A stretch of DNA of 64,000 nucleotides from Parafrankia irregularis. Lineage in GTDB: Bacteria > Actinomycetota > Actinomycetes > Frankiales > Frankiaceae. The position numbers were made by a program, and so were the translations under genes. A model generated the notes under the pieces. It saw nothing but the letters and a program-made list of their open reading frames with translations. It had not been told where the DNA came from and did not search any database. Below are positions 34,524 to 43,129 of this stretch, piece by piece (the first letter of the stretch is position 1; the number at the start of each line of letters is the position of its first letter). The stretch lies in NCBI RefSeq assembly GCF_001536285.1, contig NZ_FAOZ01000027.1, positions 56,569-120,568 of the forward strand. The letters run 5' to 3'.

Positions 34524-36872
34524 CTACGGCGCGGTCGCCCAGCGCACGGGGCCGCTGGCGAGCCTGCCGTCGAGCTGGCGGTCGCCGGTCCCGTCCGGGT
34601 TCATCATCCGCATGGTGCCGTTCGCGCCGAAGAACCTGGCGGCACCGTCGTCCTGGACGTAGACGAGGGAGCCCTGCGGTGACCAGCTCGGATGCCAGGA
34701 GCCGGGCCCGGCCGCCTGCCGCAGCCCGGAACCATCCGCGTTCACCAGGTAGATGCCGCCGCCGGTGGACACCCCGAACGCGACCGTGCCGCCGTCCGGC
34801 GACCACGCCGGCTCCACGGCACCCGCGCCCGGCACCGGTGAGCCGGCCAGCCTCCGCAGGTTGCCGTCGCCCACCGACAGGACGTAGATCGACTGGTCGT
34901 CGCCGCGGCGCAGCACGATCTGGTTCGACGTCGACCAGGCCAGCTCGTAGGCGTCGGACACGGTGGCCAGCCGGCGGCGGTTGCCACTGCCGTCCGCGTT
35001 CACCGCGTACACGCCGCCGATGTTGCGGGCGTAGGCGATGGTGGCGCCGTCCGGGGAGAAGGCCGGGCTGTCGGACGAACCGTCCGGCTCGTCGCTGACC
35101 TGCCGGGAGTCGGTGCCGTCGGTACGTACGCTGGTGATCTCGCCGTCGGCGTTGGTGTAGGCGACCCGGCTCGCGTCCGGTGACAGCACGGGGTTGTCCC
35201 CGAGACCCAGCAGCCGCTCGTTGCCGGTCGGGTCCACGACGACGATCGGGCTGACGTTGGTGGAGCTGTCGGCCGCGTACCGCTTGAACACCCGCCAGCC
35301 CGCCGCCTCGGGCAGCGACCCGTCGCCCACCGACAGTGTGACGGTGCCGCCGGGTGACACCTCGTGGCCGGCGGCGGGCTCGGTGCCCAGCACCAGTCCC
35401 CGCCTGGTCGTACCGCTCTCCTGCGTCGTCGTCCGCACCTCCAGCCCGCGGCGGCGCAGCTCGTCGGTGATCTCGACGGCGACCCGGCCCCGGTAGTCGG
35501 CGAGCGTCACCGGCCCACCGGCCGGCGTGGCGGTGGACGCCCCCGACGGGGTGGCGGTCAGCGTGCCGCCGTCCCCGCCGCCGGCGCCGGGATCGTCCTC
35601 GCCGCTGCCCGGACGAAGCGGGCCGAGCAGCAGCGACGTCGTCACGACGGCGGCGAGCAGCACCAGCGAGCCGAGCGCGGTCAGCAGCACCGCCACCGGA
35701 CGGTGCGTCCCCCGCGCCGGCCCTGCGGTCGGTGCGGGCGACGGCCCCGACGGATTCCAGGTTCCGGGCGGACGACCGGGCGTCTCCGCGGGGCCCGACC
35801 AGGCCCCGGGCGGGAGATCGGACGTCCTCGCGGGGTCCCGGTCCTCGGGTGGGGGACTGGACGTCCCCGAGGGCTCCGATGGTCCGGCGGGAGTCTGCGG
35901 GGTGCGGCCGGGCGGGGGCTGGGACAGCGGGGGGACGCTCGGTGGAGCCGGTGTTCTCGGAGCGGGTGCGGCCGGGACCAGGGTCGCCGCGCCCAGCGGC
36001 GACATCCCCCGACCGGGCCCCGGATCGGGCCGCGGATCGGACGGGGAGACCCCCTCGGCGAGACGCAGCAGCAGCGCCCCGGCGGTGGGCCGGGCAGCGG
36101 GATCCTTGCTCATCGCCCGGCGGACCAGCGCCAGCATCGCGGAGTCCATCCCGCTGAAGTCGGGCTCGTCGTGCACCACCCGGTACAGGACCACCGGGGT
36201 GGCGGCCTCGCCGTACGGCATTCGGCCTGTCGCCGCGTAGAGGACCACGCCTCCCCAGGCGTAGATGTCGGCGGCGGGGGTCAGCGGATGCCCCAGGGCC
36301 TGTTCGGGGGACATGAACGCCGGGGTACCCACGATGCCGCCCTCGCGGGTGTGCATCGTGGTGGTCTCCAACGCCCGGGCGATCCCGAAGTCGATGACCC
36401 GGGCGCCGGAGGGGGACAGCAGGATGTTGCCGGGCTTGAGGTCCCGGTGGATCAGGTTCGCGCTGTGGATCGCGGTCAGCGCGCTCGCGACCGCGACCGC
36501 GAGCCGTTCCAGCTCCGCCGGCGGCAACGGTCCGTGCTCACGCACGTGCGCTGACAGGCTCGGGCCGTCGATGAACTCGGTGACCAGGTACGGCTCGGAG
36601 CCCTCGGTGTTGACGTCGAGCACCTCGGCGGTGCAGAACCGTGCCACCCGCCGCGCAGCCTGCGCCTCGCGCAGGAACCGGGCCCGGAACGCCGGCTCCT
36701 GGGCGAACTCGCGCCGGATCGCCTTCACCGCCACCGGCCGGCCGTCCTCGGTGTGGCCCAGATAGACGGTGCCCATTCCACCGGTGCCCAGCCGCCCGGT
36801 GAGCGGGTAACGGCCGATCCGCTCCGGGTCGGTGGCTTCCAGCGGCGTCACGTGGGACGGGACGTCCGCCAT
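34524..36872 (-). CDS. Membrane Ser/Thr protein kinase with PASTA and TolB-like beta-propeller domains
   Basis: A 782-residue Hanks-type kinase. Kinase domain (about 20-275): glycine loop LGTGGMGTVYLG, Lys in VAVKAIRRE, catalytic HRDLKPGN, DFG in VIDFGIAR and the SPE in place of APE (FMSPEQAL). A Pro-rich cytoplasmic linker of about 120 residues leads to one membrane span (PVAVLLTALGSLVLLAAVVT). Outside are one PASTA-like unit (about 455-520) and at least five TolB/WD40-like PD40 repeats (SPDG, NADGSG) forming a beta-propeller. PASTA plus propeller suggests sensing of peptidoglycan or an extracellular ligand. It is upstream of nothing on its own strand, so probably monocistronic. Confidence 0.93.
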   Translation of the reverse strand: MADVPSHVTPLEATDPERIGRYPLTGRLGTGGMGTVYLGHTEDGRPVAVKAIRREFAQEPAFRARFLREAQAARRVARFCTAEVLDVNTEGSEPYLVTEFIDGPSLSAHVREHGPLPPAELERLAVAVASALTAIHSANLIHRDLKPGNILLSPSGARVIDFGIARALETTTMHTREGGIVGTPAFMSPEQALGHPLTPAADIYAWGGVVLYAATGRMPYGEAATPVVLYRVVHDEPDFSGMDSAMLALVRRAMSKDPAARPTAGALLLRLAEGVSPSDPRPDPGPGRGMSPLGAATLVPAAPAPRTPAPPSVPPLSQPPPGRTPQTPAGPSEPSGTSSPPPEDRDPARTSDLPPGAWSGPAETPGRPPGTWNPSGPSPAPTAGPARGTHRPVAVLLTALGSLVLLAAVVTTSLLLGPLRPGSGEDDPGAGGGDGGTLTATPSGASTATPAGGPVTLADYRGRVAVEITDELRRRGLEVRTTTQESGTTRRGLVLGTEPAAGHEVSPGGTVTLSVGDGSLPEAAGWRVFKRYAADSSTNVSPIVVVDPTGNERLLGLGDNPVLSPDASRVAYTNADGEITSVRTDGTDSRQVSDEPDGSSDSPAFSPDGATIAYARNIGGVYAVNADGSGNRRRLATVSDAYELAWSTSNQIVLRRGDDQSIYVLSVGDGNLRRLAGSPVPGAGAVEPAWSPDGGTVAFGVSTGGGIYLVNADGSGLRQAAGPGSWHPSWSPQGSLVYVQDDGAARFFGANGTMRMMNPDGTGDRQLDGRLASGPVRWATAP

Positions 36873-37020
36873 CAGCGCTTCGCACCTCCACCAGCCGCTG
36901 CTCCGCCACCCGGATCTGACTCGAATGTGACGGTCAGGATGCTGCTCCCAGTATGCCTCCCGGCCTTTCCCCGCCCGGTGGGAAGCACTGGGCCGGTCGA
37001 CAGACCCAACCCCGCCCGAT

Positions 37021-38601
37021 CTACCTCGGGCGGCCGCGGCGCGGCCAGGGTGCTCGCGGGCGGTGGCCCCCGCCGGACCGCGGTGGCCCGGCGGACATCG
37101 TGACGGTCGCCGTCGTCCCGGCTCCCGGCGCGCTTGTCACTGTCAGCCGCCCGTCGTGGTCGGTGAGGAGACGATGGACGAGACGCAGACCGATGTGGTC
37201 GGGCGGGGCGGCGACGGCAGGATCGAAACCGGCGCCGTCGTCGGTGACGTGGAGCTCGACCGTCCTGGCCTGGTCGCCGGGTGGCGTGCTGACGCGGACC
37301 TGGACCGTGCGCGCCGCCGCGTGCCGCGCGATGTTGCGCAGCAGCTCGGTGGCCACCTGGCAGAGGATCGAAGCGGTCTGGCTGTCGACCTCGCAGGGGT
37401 CCTCGACGATGACCGTCACGACGGGTTCCGGCTCCAGCCCGGTGGTGAGGATCTCGGCGGCGAGCAGGTGGAGGGCGGCCCGGATGTCCGTGTCGGGCGG
37501 AGCGGACGTGAGCAGCTCGGTGAGCATCGCGCGCAGCTCCTGCGCTTCCCGGGCGAGCAGGCCCTGGACATGTGCGAGAACCAGATCGCTCCCGGCCCCG
37601 CCAGCCCCGGCTGTTCCGCCAGCTCCGGTGGCGCCGGCGGCGGGCGGGGCGGGACCCGCGGCCGAGGGAGGGCGCGAAGGTGCGATCGGGGCGCGGTCGA
37701 TCCGGGCGCGGTCGAGGAGGAGGCCGGCCGCTGCCAGGCTGGGAATGACATGGTCGTGCAGACGTCGCGCCAGCCGTTCCCGGGTGAGCTGCGCGGCGGC
37801 GAGCCCGTAGCGTCGCGCGGCGCGGGTCTCCGCCCGGTCGCGCTCGACCCGCCGGGCCATGGCGATCGACAGCGGCATCATCGCCGCGGTGAGGAGGACG
37901 GTGCCCGCCAGGAGGACCGGTAGCAGCACCCCGGTGGCCTGCCGGGCGATCCAGGCCGGCCGTACCGGTATGTAGAGCTCCAGGTGGGTCGGGCTGCCCG
38001 CGGCGTCGAGGAAGCCGAAGAAGACCTCCAGCCGGCTACCCGGCAGTGACGTCTCGTACTGGTGAGCGGTGTCCCGCGGCACCTGTTTGACCACGACACC
38101 GCCGGCCTGGAGCCGGTCGGTCATGCTCGGCGCGCGATACCCGGTGCGGCCCTCCAGCTGGGGGTCGTCGGAGAACACGATGGTGGCGCGGTCGCCCCGG
38201 ACGGTGAACAGCTTGACGCGGTCGATCATGCCGGCCGACAGGAACGGGGTCATCCTGTCGCGCAGATCGGCCCGGTCGAAGCCGTCGGGCCGGGAGTAGT
38301 CGTGCCGGGCCATGGGGCCGAGCACCGTCGCGGCCACCTGCGCGGCCACCTGCTCGGCGTTCTCCCGGGACTGGTCCTGCGCGAACCGCCAGAGCCCGGC
38401 GACGACCAGCGCCGACAGGAACACGGACATCACGGCCGCGACGACGACGTGCCGCAGGACGACGCGGCGGACAACCGGACGCTCGCGCGGTCGGCCCCGG
38501 GAGGGCGCCGGTGTCACCGACGCGGCCGCGTCGGCACCGGCCGCGTCGGCGGTGTCGTCGCCTGCGGTCGGCGGTGTCGACGGGCGCTGGGTAGCGGTCA
38601 A
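37021..38601 (-). CDS. Sensor histidine kinase with extracytoplasmic domain
   Basis: A 526-residue membrane kinase. One span at about 50-72 and another at about 222-245 enclose an external sensing domain of about 150 residues (dCache/CHASE-like by layout only). The phospho-acceptor helix has LTRERLARRLHDHVIPSLAA (His in LHDHV). A Gly/Ala/Pro-rich insert of about 40 residues follows, then the ATPase domain with ELLRNIARHAAA (N-box) and DDGAGFDPA (G1). The response-regulator gene lies 8 bp upstream, so regulator and kinase form one operon in the less usual regulator-first order. Confidence 0.88.
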   Translation of the reverse strand: MTATQRPSTPPTAGDDTADAAGADAAASVTPAPSRGRPRERPVVRRVVLRHVVVAAVMSVFLSALVVAGLWRFAQDQSRENAEQVAAQVAATVLGPMARHDYSRPDGFDRADLRDRMTPFLSAGMIDRVKLFTVRGDRATIVFSDDPQLEGRTGYRAPSMTDRLQAGGVVVKQVPRDTAHQYETSLPGSRLEVFFGFLDAAGSPTHLELYIPVRPAWIARQATGVLLPVLLAGTVLLTAAMMPLSIAMARRVERDRAETRAARRYGLAAAQLTRERLARRLHDHVIPSLAAAGLLLDRARIDRAPIAPSRPPSAAGPAPPAAGATGAGGTAGAGGAGSDLVLAHVQGLLAREAQELRAMLTELLTSAPPDTDIRAALHLLAAEILTTGLEPEPVVTVIVEDPCEVDSQTASILCQVATELLRNIARHAAARTVQVRVSTPPGDQARTVELHVTDDGAGFDPAVAAPPDHIGLRLVHRLLTDHDGRLTVTSAPGAGTTATVTMSAGPPRSGGGHRPRAPWPRRGRPR

Positions 38602-38609
38602 CGGATGGC

Positions 38610-39239
38610 TCAGTACCGTGAACCGACGGTGACGAGGCCGAGACTGGTCGCGGACACCACCGCCTCCAGCTGGCTGCGCGCCCCGAGCTTCGCCATGAGC
38701 GCCTTGATGTGGTCGCGCGCGGTGTACAGCGAGATGCCCAGGGTCGCAGCGGTCTGCTGGGCGTCCCGTCCCTGCGCGAGTTGGCGCAGCACATCCAGCT
38801 CGCGAGGGGTCAGCCCGACGTGGCCGACCGACGCGGGCCGAGCGGCTCCGAGGTCGACGACCGGTTCGTCGCCGCCCTGGCCGCGCAGCGCCGCGGTGAT
38901 GCGCACCAGCGGGGCCTCCTTGGGCAGGAACGCGGCGGCGCCGGCGGCCACCGCGCGCTGGGCGAGGTCGGGCCGGGCATGGGCGGTGAGGACGACGATC
39001 CGCGCCGCCGGCCGCAGCACGCCCAGCCGGGTGACGACCTCGATGCCGTCGAGGTCGGGCAGGTCGAGGTCGACGACGGCGGCGGTGATGTCGAGGGCCG
39101 CGGCCATCGCGAGGCCGTCCCGGCCGGTGTGCGCCTTTGCCACGCTGCGCACATCGGGTTCGAGGCCAAGGGCCAGGCAGAGTGCCTCGGCGAATATCCG
39201 ATGATCGTCAATCACCAGGAGTGACAACGATGATGCCAT
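38610..39239 (-). CDS. NarL/LuxR-type response regulator
   Basis: A 209-residue response regulator. Receiver domain: VIDDHRIFAEAL, phospho-acceptor Asp in AAVVDLDLPDLDG, Thr in IVVLTAHA and Lys in AFLPKEAP. Output domain: LTPRELDVLRQLAQGRDAQQ followed by LYTARDHIKALMAKLG, a LuxR helix-turn-helix. It is co-transcribed with the kinase downstream. Its start is only about 115 bp from the ferric transporter operon in the opposite direction, so it may also influence that promoter region. Confidence 0.9.
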   Translation of the reverse strand: MASSLSLLVIDDHRIFAEALCLALGLEPDVRSVAKAHTGRDGLAMAAALDITAAVVDLDLPDLDGIEVVTRLGVLRPAARIVVLTAHARPDLAQRAVAAGAAAFLPKEAPLVRITAALRGQGGDEPVVDLGAARPASVGHVGLTPRELDVLRQLAQGRDAQQTAATLGISLYTARDHIKALMAKLGARSQLEAVVSATSLGLVTVGSRY

Positions 39240-39301
39240 CGGTTCACGGCCCTCCGCGTGCGCACGTTCGACCCCCGAATTTTAGGGGGATTCGATCGAT
39301 A

Positions 39302-39320
39302 TTAACTGAGCCTAACCTCC
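39302..39320 (+). promoter_or_regulatory. IdeR/DmdR-type iron box
   Basis: TTAACTGAGCCTAACCTCC; the reverse complement matches the IdeR/DmdR consensus (TTAGGTTAGGCTCACCTAA) at about 15 of 19 positions, including the central AGGTTAGGCTCA. It lies 35 bp before the start of the ferric-iron binding protein, so the fbp operon is probably repressed by iron-loaded IdeR. Confidence 0.7.
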
Positions 39321-39354
39321 TTTCGTCAGGTGTCATCTGTCAAAGGAGCCCTCC

Positions 39355-40386
39355 GTGCCGACCGCCCGACGTCTGCTTCTTACGGCCGTGGCTGCCTGGA
39401 CCGGCCTCGCCCTCGCTGCCTGCGGGTCCGACAGCTCGCCCGCGTCCTCGGACCCGGACGGCGCCCTGGTGCTCTACAACGCGCAGCACGACGAGGTCGG
39501 CAAGGCGTGGGCGGACGGATTCACCGCGAAGACCGGCATCAAAGTGGATATCCGCAACGGCAGCGATTTCGAACTGGCGAACCAGATCGTCGCCGAGGGT
39601 GAATCCTCACCCGCGGATGTCTTCATCACCGAGAACTCGCCGGCGATGTCCCTCGTCTCGGCCAAGGGCCTGTTCGCCCCGGTCGACGCCGCCACCAGGG
39701 CCCAGGTGCCGGCACGGTACTCGTCGGGCAAGGGCGACTGGGTCGGTGTCGCCGCGAGGTCGACGGTGTTCATCTACAACCCCGGTAAGATCCCGGCCGC
39801 CGACCTGCCCGAGTCGATCATTGATCTGGCGAGGCCGGAGTGGAAAGGCCGGTTCGCCGTGTCCCCGAGCGGCGCCGATTTCCAGGCGGTCGTCAGCGCC
39901 GTCTACGCGCTGCGTGGCCAGGACGAGGGCCGGGCCTGGCTGCGGGGCATCAAGGACAACGCCAGGATCCTGCGCGGCAACAACACCATCCTGCGCGCCG
40001 TCAACGCCGGCGAGGTCTCCGGCGGCGTGAGCTACCACTACTACTGGTACCGCGACCAGGCCGACGGCGGCGCGAACAGCAGCAAGGTCAAGCTGGAGTT
40101 CTTCGGTGAGCAGGACCCGGGCGCGTTCGTCAGCGTCTCCGGCGGCGGTGTGCTCCGGTCCAGCAGCCACCCGACCGAGGCCCAGCGGTTCCTCGCCTAC
40201 ATGACCGGCCCCGAGGGCCAGCAGCTGCTCGCCGACGGCGACGCACTGGAGTACACCGTCGGCTCCGGCATCCCGGCGAACGCCGCGCTCACGCCGTTGG
40301 ACCAGCTCGACGCGCCGACCGTCGACCCCAACACCCTCAACGGCCCGACGATCGTCACGGAGATGCAGGAGGTGGGGCTCCTGTGA
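39355..40386 (+). CDS. fbpA: Ferric iron ABC transporter substrate-binding lipoprotein (FbpA-like)
   Basis: A 343-residue exported lipoprotein with a signal peptide and the lipobox LALAACG. The mature part is an extracellular solute-binding protein of the iron-sulfate/ferric type: YNAQHDEVGKAWADGFTAKT at the start, and the paired tyrosines in SYHYYWYRD that ligate Fe3+ in FbpA proteins. It starts at GTG 39355. The iron box 35 bp upstream and the following permease and ATPase genes support xenosiderophore-independent Fe3+ uptake. The stop overlaps the permease start. Confidence 0.9.
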   Translation: MPTARRLLLTAVAAWTGLALAACGSDSSPASSDPDGALVLYNAQHDEVGKAWADGFTAKTGIKVDIRNGSDFELANQIVAEGESSPADVFITENSPAMSLVSAKGLFAPVDAATRAQVPARYSSGKGDWVGVAARSTVFIYNPGKIPAADLPESIIDLARPEWKGRFAVSPSGADFQAVVSAVYALRGQDEGRAWLRGIKDNARILRGNNTILRAVNAGEVSGGVSYHYYWYRDQADGGANSSKVKLEFFGEQDPGAFVSVSGGGVLRSSSHPTEAQRFLAYMTGPEGQQLLADGDALEYTVGSGIPANAALTPLDQLDAPTVDPNTLNGPTIVTEMQEVGLL

Positions 40387-41936
40387 CCGCGAGCCTCGCG
40401 GCGGGTCCGCGGGGCTGGCTGCGCCACCCGCCACTTCGCCTCACCTGCGCGCTCGCCGTCGCCGCGCTGACCCTCGTCCCGCTCGGTTATGTGGCGGTGG
40501 AGATCGCCGCCACCGGCGGCGATCTCGGCGACCTGCTGTGGCGGCCACGGGTCGGCGAGCTGCTGCGGCACACCGTCCTGCTCGTCGCGCTCGGGACGAC
40601 GGCGTGCATGGTGCTGGGCACGGCGGCGGCGCTGATCGTCGAACGCACCGACCTGCCTGGACGTCCCCTGTGGACGGGGCTGATGGCGGCGCCGCTCGCC
40701 GTCCCGGCCTATGTGAACAGCTTCGGCTGGTATTCGCTGTCCCCGTCGTTCGGCGGCCTCGGCCCGGCGGTGCTCGTCACGACGCTCTCCTACTACCCGC
40801 TGGTGTACCTGCCGGTCGCCGCGGCGCTGCGCGGCGCCGACCCCAGCCTCGCGGAGGTGTCCCGGTCGCTCGGCCGGGGCCGGTGGGTGACGTTCGCGCG
40901 GGTCGAGCTGCCGCTGCTGCGGCCGGCCGTCCTGGGCGGCGGGCTGCTCGTCGGCCTGCACCTGCTGGCCGAGTTCGGCGCGCTGCAGAACCTGCGGTAC
41001 GACACATTCACCACCGCCATCTACGACCAGTACCAGTCCACCTTCGACGGGTCGGGCGCCACGGCGCTCGCCGGCGTCCTCGTCCTGCTCTGCCTCGTCC
41101 TGCTCGGCGGCGACCTGTGGCTGACAGGCCGCACTCGGTACGCGCGGACGGGCGCCGGTGCCTCCCGCCGGGCGCCGCGCCACCGCCTCGGGCACGCCGC
41201 CCCGCTCGCGGCCGTCGCGCTGGCAGCCCTGGCCGCCGCGGCCGTCGGCCTGCCGCTGGGCTGCATCTCCTACTGGCTGGCGACCAGCCGCTCGAGCGCG
41301 TTCCCCGCCGGTGACCTGCTGGGCGCGGCGACCAGCACCGCCACCCTCGCCCTGCTCGGTGCCGTGGTCACCACGGTGCTCGCGCTGCCGGTCGCCTGGC
41401 TCGCCGAGCGCCGGCGCAGCGCGCTCACCCGGCTCGTCGAGCGCAGCACCTACATCGGCAACTCGCTGCCCGGTATCGTCGTCGCGCTTGCGCTGGTCAC
41501 CGTCGCGATCAGGTACACGCCCGGGCTCTACCAGACCACGGTGATGCTGCTCGCCGCATACGCGGTGCTGTTCATGCCGCGGGCGACGGTCAGCCTGCGC
41601 TCGGCGTTGAGCCAGACGCCGCCGGCACTCGACGACGTCGCGCGATCCCTGGGCGTCGGGCCCGCCGGCGTGCTCGCCCGGGTCACCGTGCCGCTGATGG
41701 CGCGCGGGATCGGCGCGGGCGCGGCGCTGGTCTTCCTCGCAGTGACCACCGAGCTCACGGCGACCCTGCTGCTGGCGCCGATCGGCACCCGCACGCTGGC
41801 CACCGAGTTCTGGAGCGAGTCGACGGCGGTCCAGTACGGCGCCGCGGCGCCCTACGCCCTACTGATGATCGCGATCTCCGCGCCGGCCGCTTTCCTGCTG
41901 ACCCGCCGCAGCCGACACTCCGAGGGGGGCCAGTGA
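40383..41936 (+). CDS. fbpB: Ferric iron ABC transporter permease (FbpB-like, duplicated)
   Basis: A 517-residue permease with about 12 membrane spans formed by two homologous halves, as in FbpB/SfuB. Each half has an EAA loop: [20 protein letters not shown] in the first and [20 protein letters not shown] in the second, which dock onto the ATPase. GTG 40383 overlaps the fbpA stop by 4 bp, and the stop overlaps the ATPase start in the same way. Confidence 0.92.
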   Translation: MTASLAAGPRGWLRHPPLRLTCALAVAALTLVPLGYVAVEIAATGGDLGDLLWRPRVGELLRHTVLLVALGTTACMVLGTAAALIVERTDLPGRPLWTGLMAAPLAVPAYVNSFGWYSLSPSFGGLGPAVLVTTLSYYPLVYLPVAAALRGADPSLAEVSRSLGRGRWVTFARVELPLLRPAVLGGGLLVGLHLLAEFGALQNLRYDTFTTAIYDQYQSTFDGSGATALAGVLVLLCLVLLGGDLWLTGRTRYARTGAGASRRAPRHRLGHAAPLAAVALAALAAAAVGLPLGCISYWLATSRSSAFPAGDLLGAATSTATLALLGAVVTTVLALPVAWLAERRRSALTRLVERSTYIGNSLPGIVVALALVTVAIRYTPGLYQTTVMLLAAYAVLFMPRATVSLRSALSQTPPALDDVARSLGVGPAGVLARVTVPLMARGIGAGAALVFLAVTTELTATLLLAPIGTRTLATEFWSESTAVQYGAAAPYALLMIAISAPAAFLLTRRSRHSEGGQ

Positions 41937-43129
41937 CACCGGGGCCAGTGACGCCACCGATGCAGACGCCAGGGCTTGAGACGCCGGGCCTGGAGACGGC
42001 CGGGCCGGAAACGGGGCCGGCCGTACCCGGCACGGCACCCGCCGTACCCGGCACGGCACCGGCCGGCCACGTGCTGCGCGCCGCCGCCATACGCAAGGCG
42101 TACGGTGCCCAGACGGTGCTCGACGGCGTCGATCTGACCGTCCCCGCCGGCTGCCTCACCGCCCTGGTCGGGCGCTCGGGTTCGGGCAAGACCACCCTGC
42201 TGCGGCTGCTCGCCGGCTTCGACCGCCCCGACGCCGGCACGATCACGATCGGCGACCGTCTCGTCGCCGGCCCCGGCCGCCAGGTCCCACCGGAACGGCG
42301 TCGCATCGGCTACGTCACCCAGGAAGGCAGCCTCTTCCCGCATCTCACCGTGGCCGGCAACATCGCCTTCGGCTGGCCCTGGCGGGCGCGCTGGTCGCGC
42401 CGGAACCGTCGCGATGTCGGCGAGCTCCTGGATCTCGTCGGCCTCCCCGAACGTTACCTGCGGCGGTTCCCGCACGAGCTTTCCGGCGGCGAGCAGCAGC
42501 GGGTGGCGCTCGCCCGCGCCCTCGCCCCCCGGCCGGACGCCATCCTGCTCGACGAGCCGTTCTCCGCGCTGGACCCGGAGCTGCGCGCCACCACCCGGCA
42601 GGCCGTGACCGCCGCCCTCGCCGCGACCGGCACCACCACGGTCCTCGTCACGCACGACCGCGTCGAGGCGCTGTCCATCGCCTCCCGGGTGGCCCTGCTC
42701 CGCGACGGCGCGATCCTGCAGGAGGACACCCCGACCGGCCTCTACCACCGCCCCGTGGACCACCAGGTCGCGGCCTTCGTCGGTGACCTGACGGTGGTCC
42801 CCGCGGCGCTGCGCGGCAGCGTCGCCGACACCCCTCTGGGTGCCGTCCCACTGCGGCACGACCAGCACGGGACCGGGCGGGTCTTTCTCCGCCCCGAGCA
42901 GGTCGAGATCACCGAGCCTGGCGCGGGGCACACCGACGCGACGGTCCTGACCGCCGACTTCCGCGGCGCCGACGGTCTGCTCGCCCTGCGGGTCGGCACC
43001 CCGTCCGGCGACGTCGACGTCACCGCCCGCTGCGCCGCGCACCACCTCCCGGCCGCGGGCCAGCGGGTCGGGGTGCGTGTCAGCGGTCCCGCGACGGCGA
43101 CCGCTCCCGCGGATTCGGATGCGACTTGA
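41933..43129 (+). CDS. fbpC: Ferric iron ABC transporter ATP-binding protein (FbpC-like)
   Basis: A 398-residue ATPase with Walker [10 protein letters not shown], signature LSGGEQQR, Walker [11 protein letters not shown] and the switch His in [12 protein letters not shown]-terminal TOBE-like regulatory domain of about 100 residues follows. The first 45 residues are Pro/Gly/Thr-rich low-complexity sequence before [20 protein letters not shown], where the family starts; an internal start is possible. GTG 41933 overlaps fbpB. Its stop overlaps the start of the 968-residue fusion gene, tying that protein to iron-controlled expression. Confidence 0.9.
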   Translation: MTPGPVTPPMQTPGLETPGLETAGPETGPAVPGTAPAVPGTAPAGHVLRAAAIRKAYGAQTVLDGVDLTVPAGCLTALVGRSGSGKTTLLRLLAGFDRPDAGTITIGDRLVAGPGRQVPPERRRIGYVTQEGSLFPHLTVAGNIAFGWPWRARWSRRNRRDVGELLDLVGLPERYLRRFPHELSGGEQQRVALARALAPRPDAILLDEPFSALDPELRATTRQAVTAALAATGTTTVLVTHDRVEALSIASRVALLRDGAILQEDTPTGLYHRPVDHQVAAFVGDLTVVPAALRGSVADTPLGAVPLRHDQHGTGRVFLRPEQVEITEPGAGHTDATVLTADFRGADGLLALRVGTPSGDVDVTARCAAHHLPAAGQRVGVRVSGPATATAPADSDAT

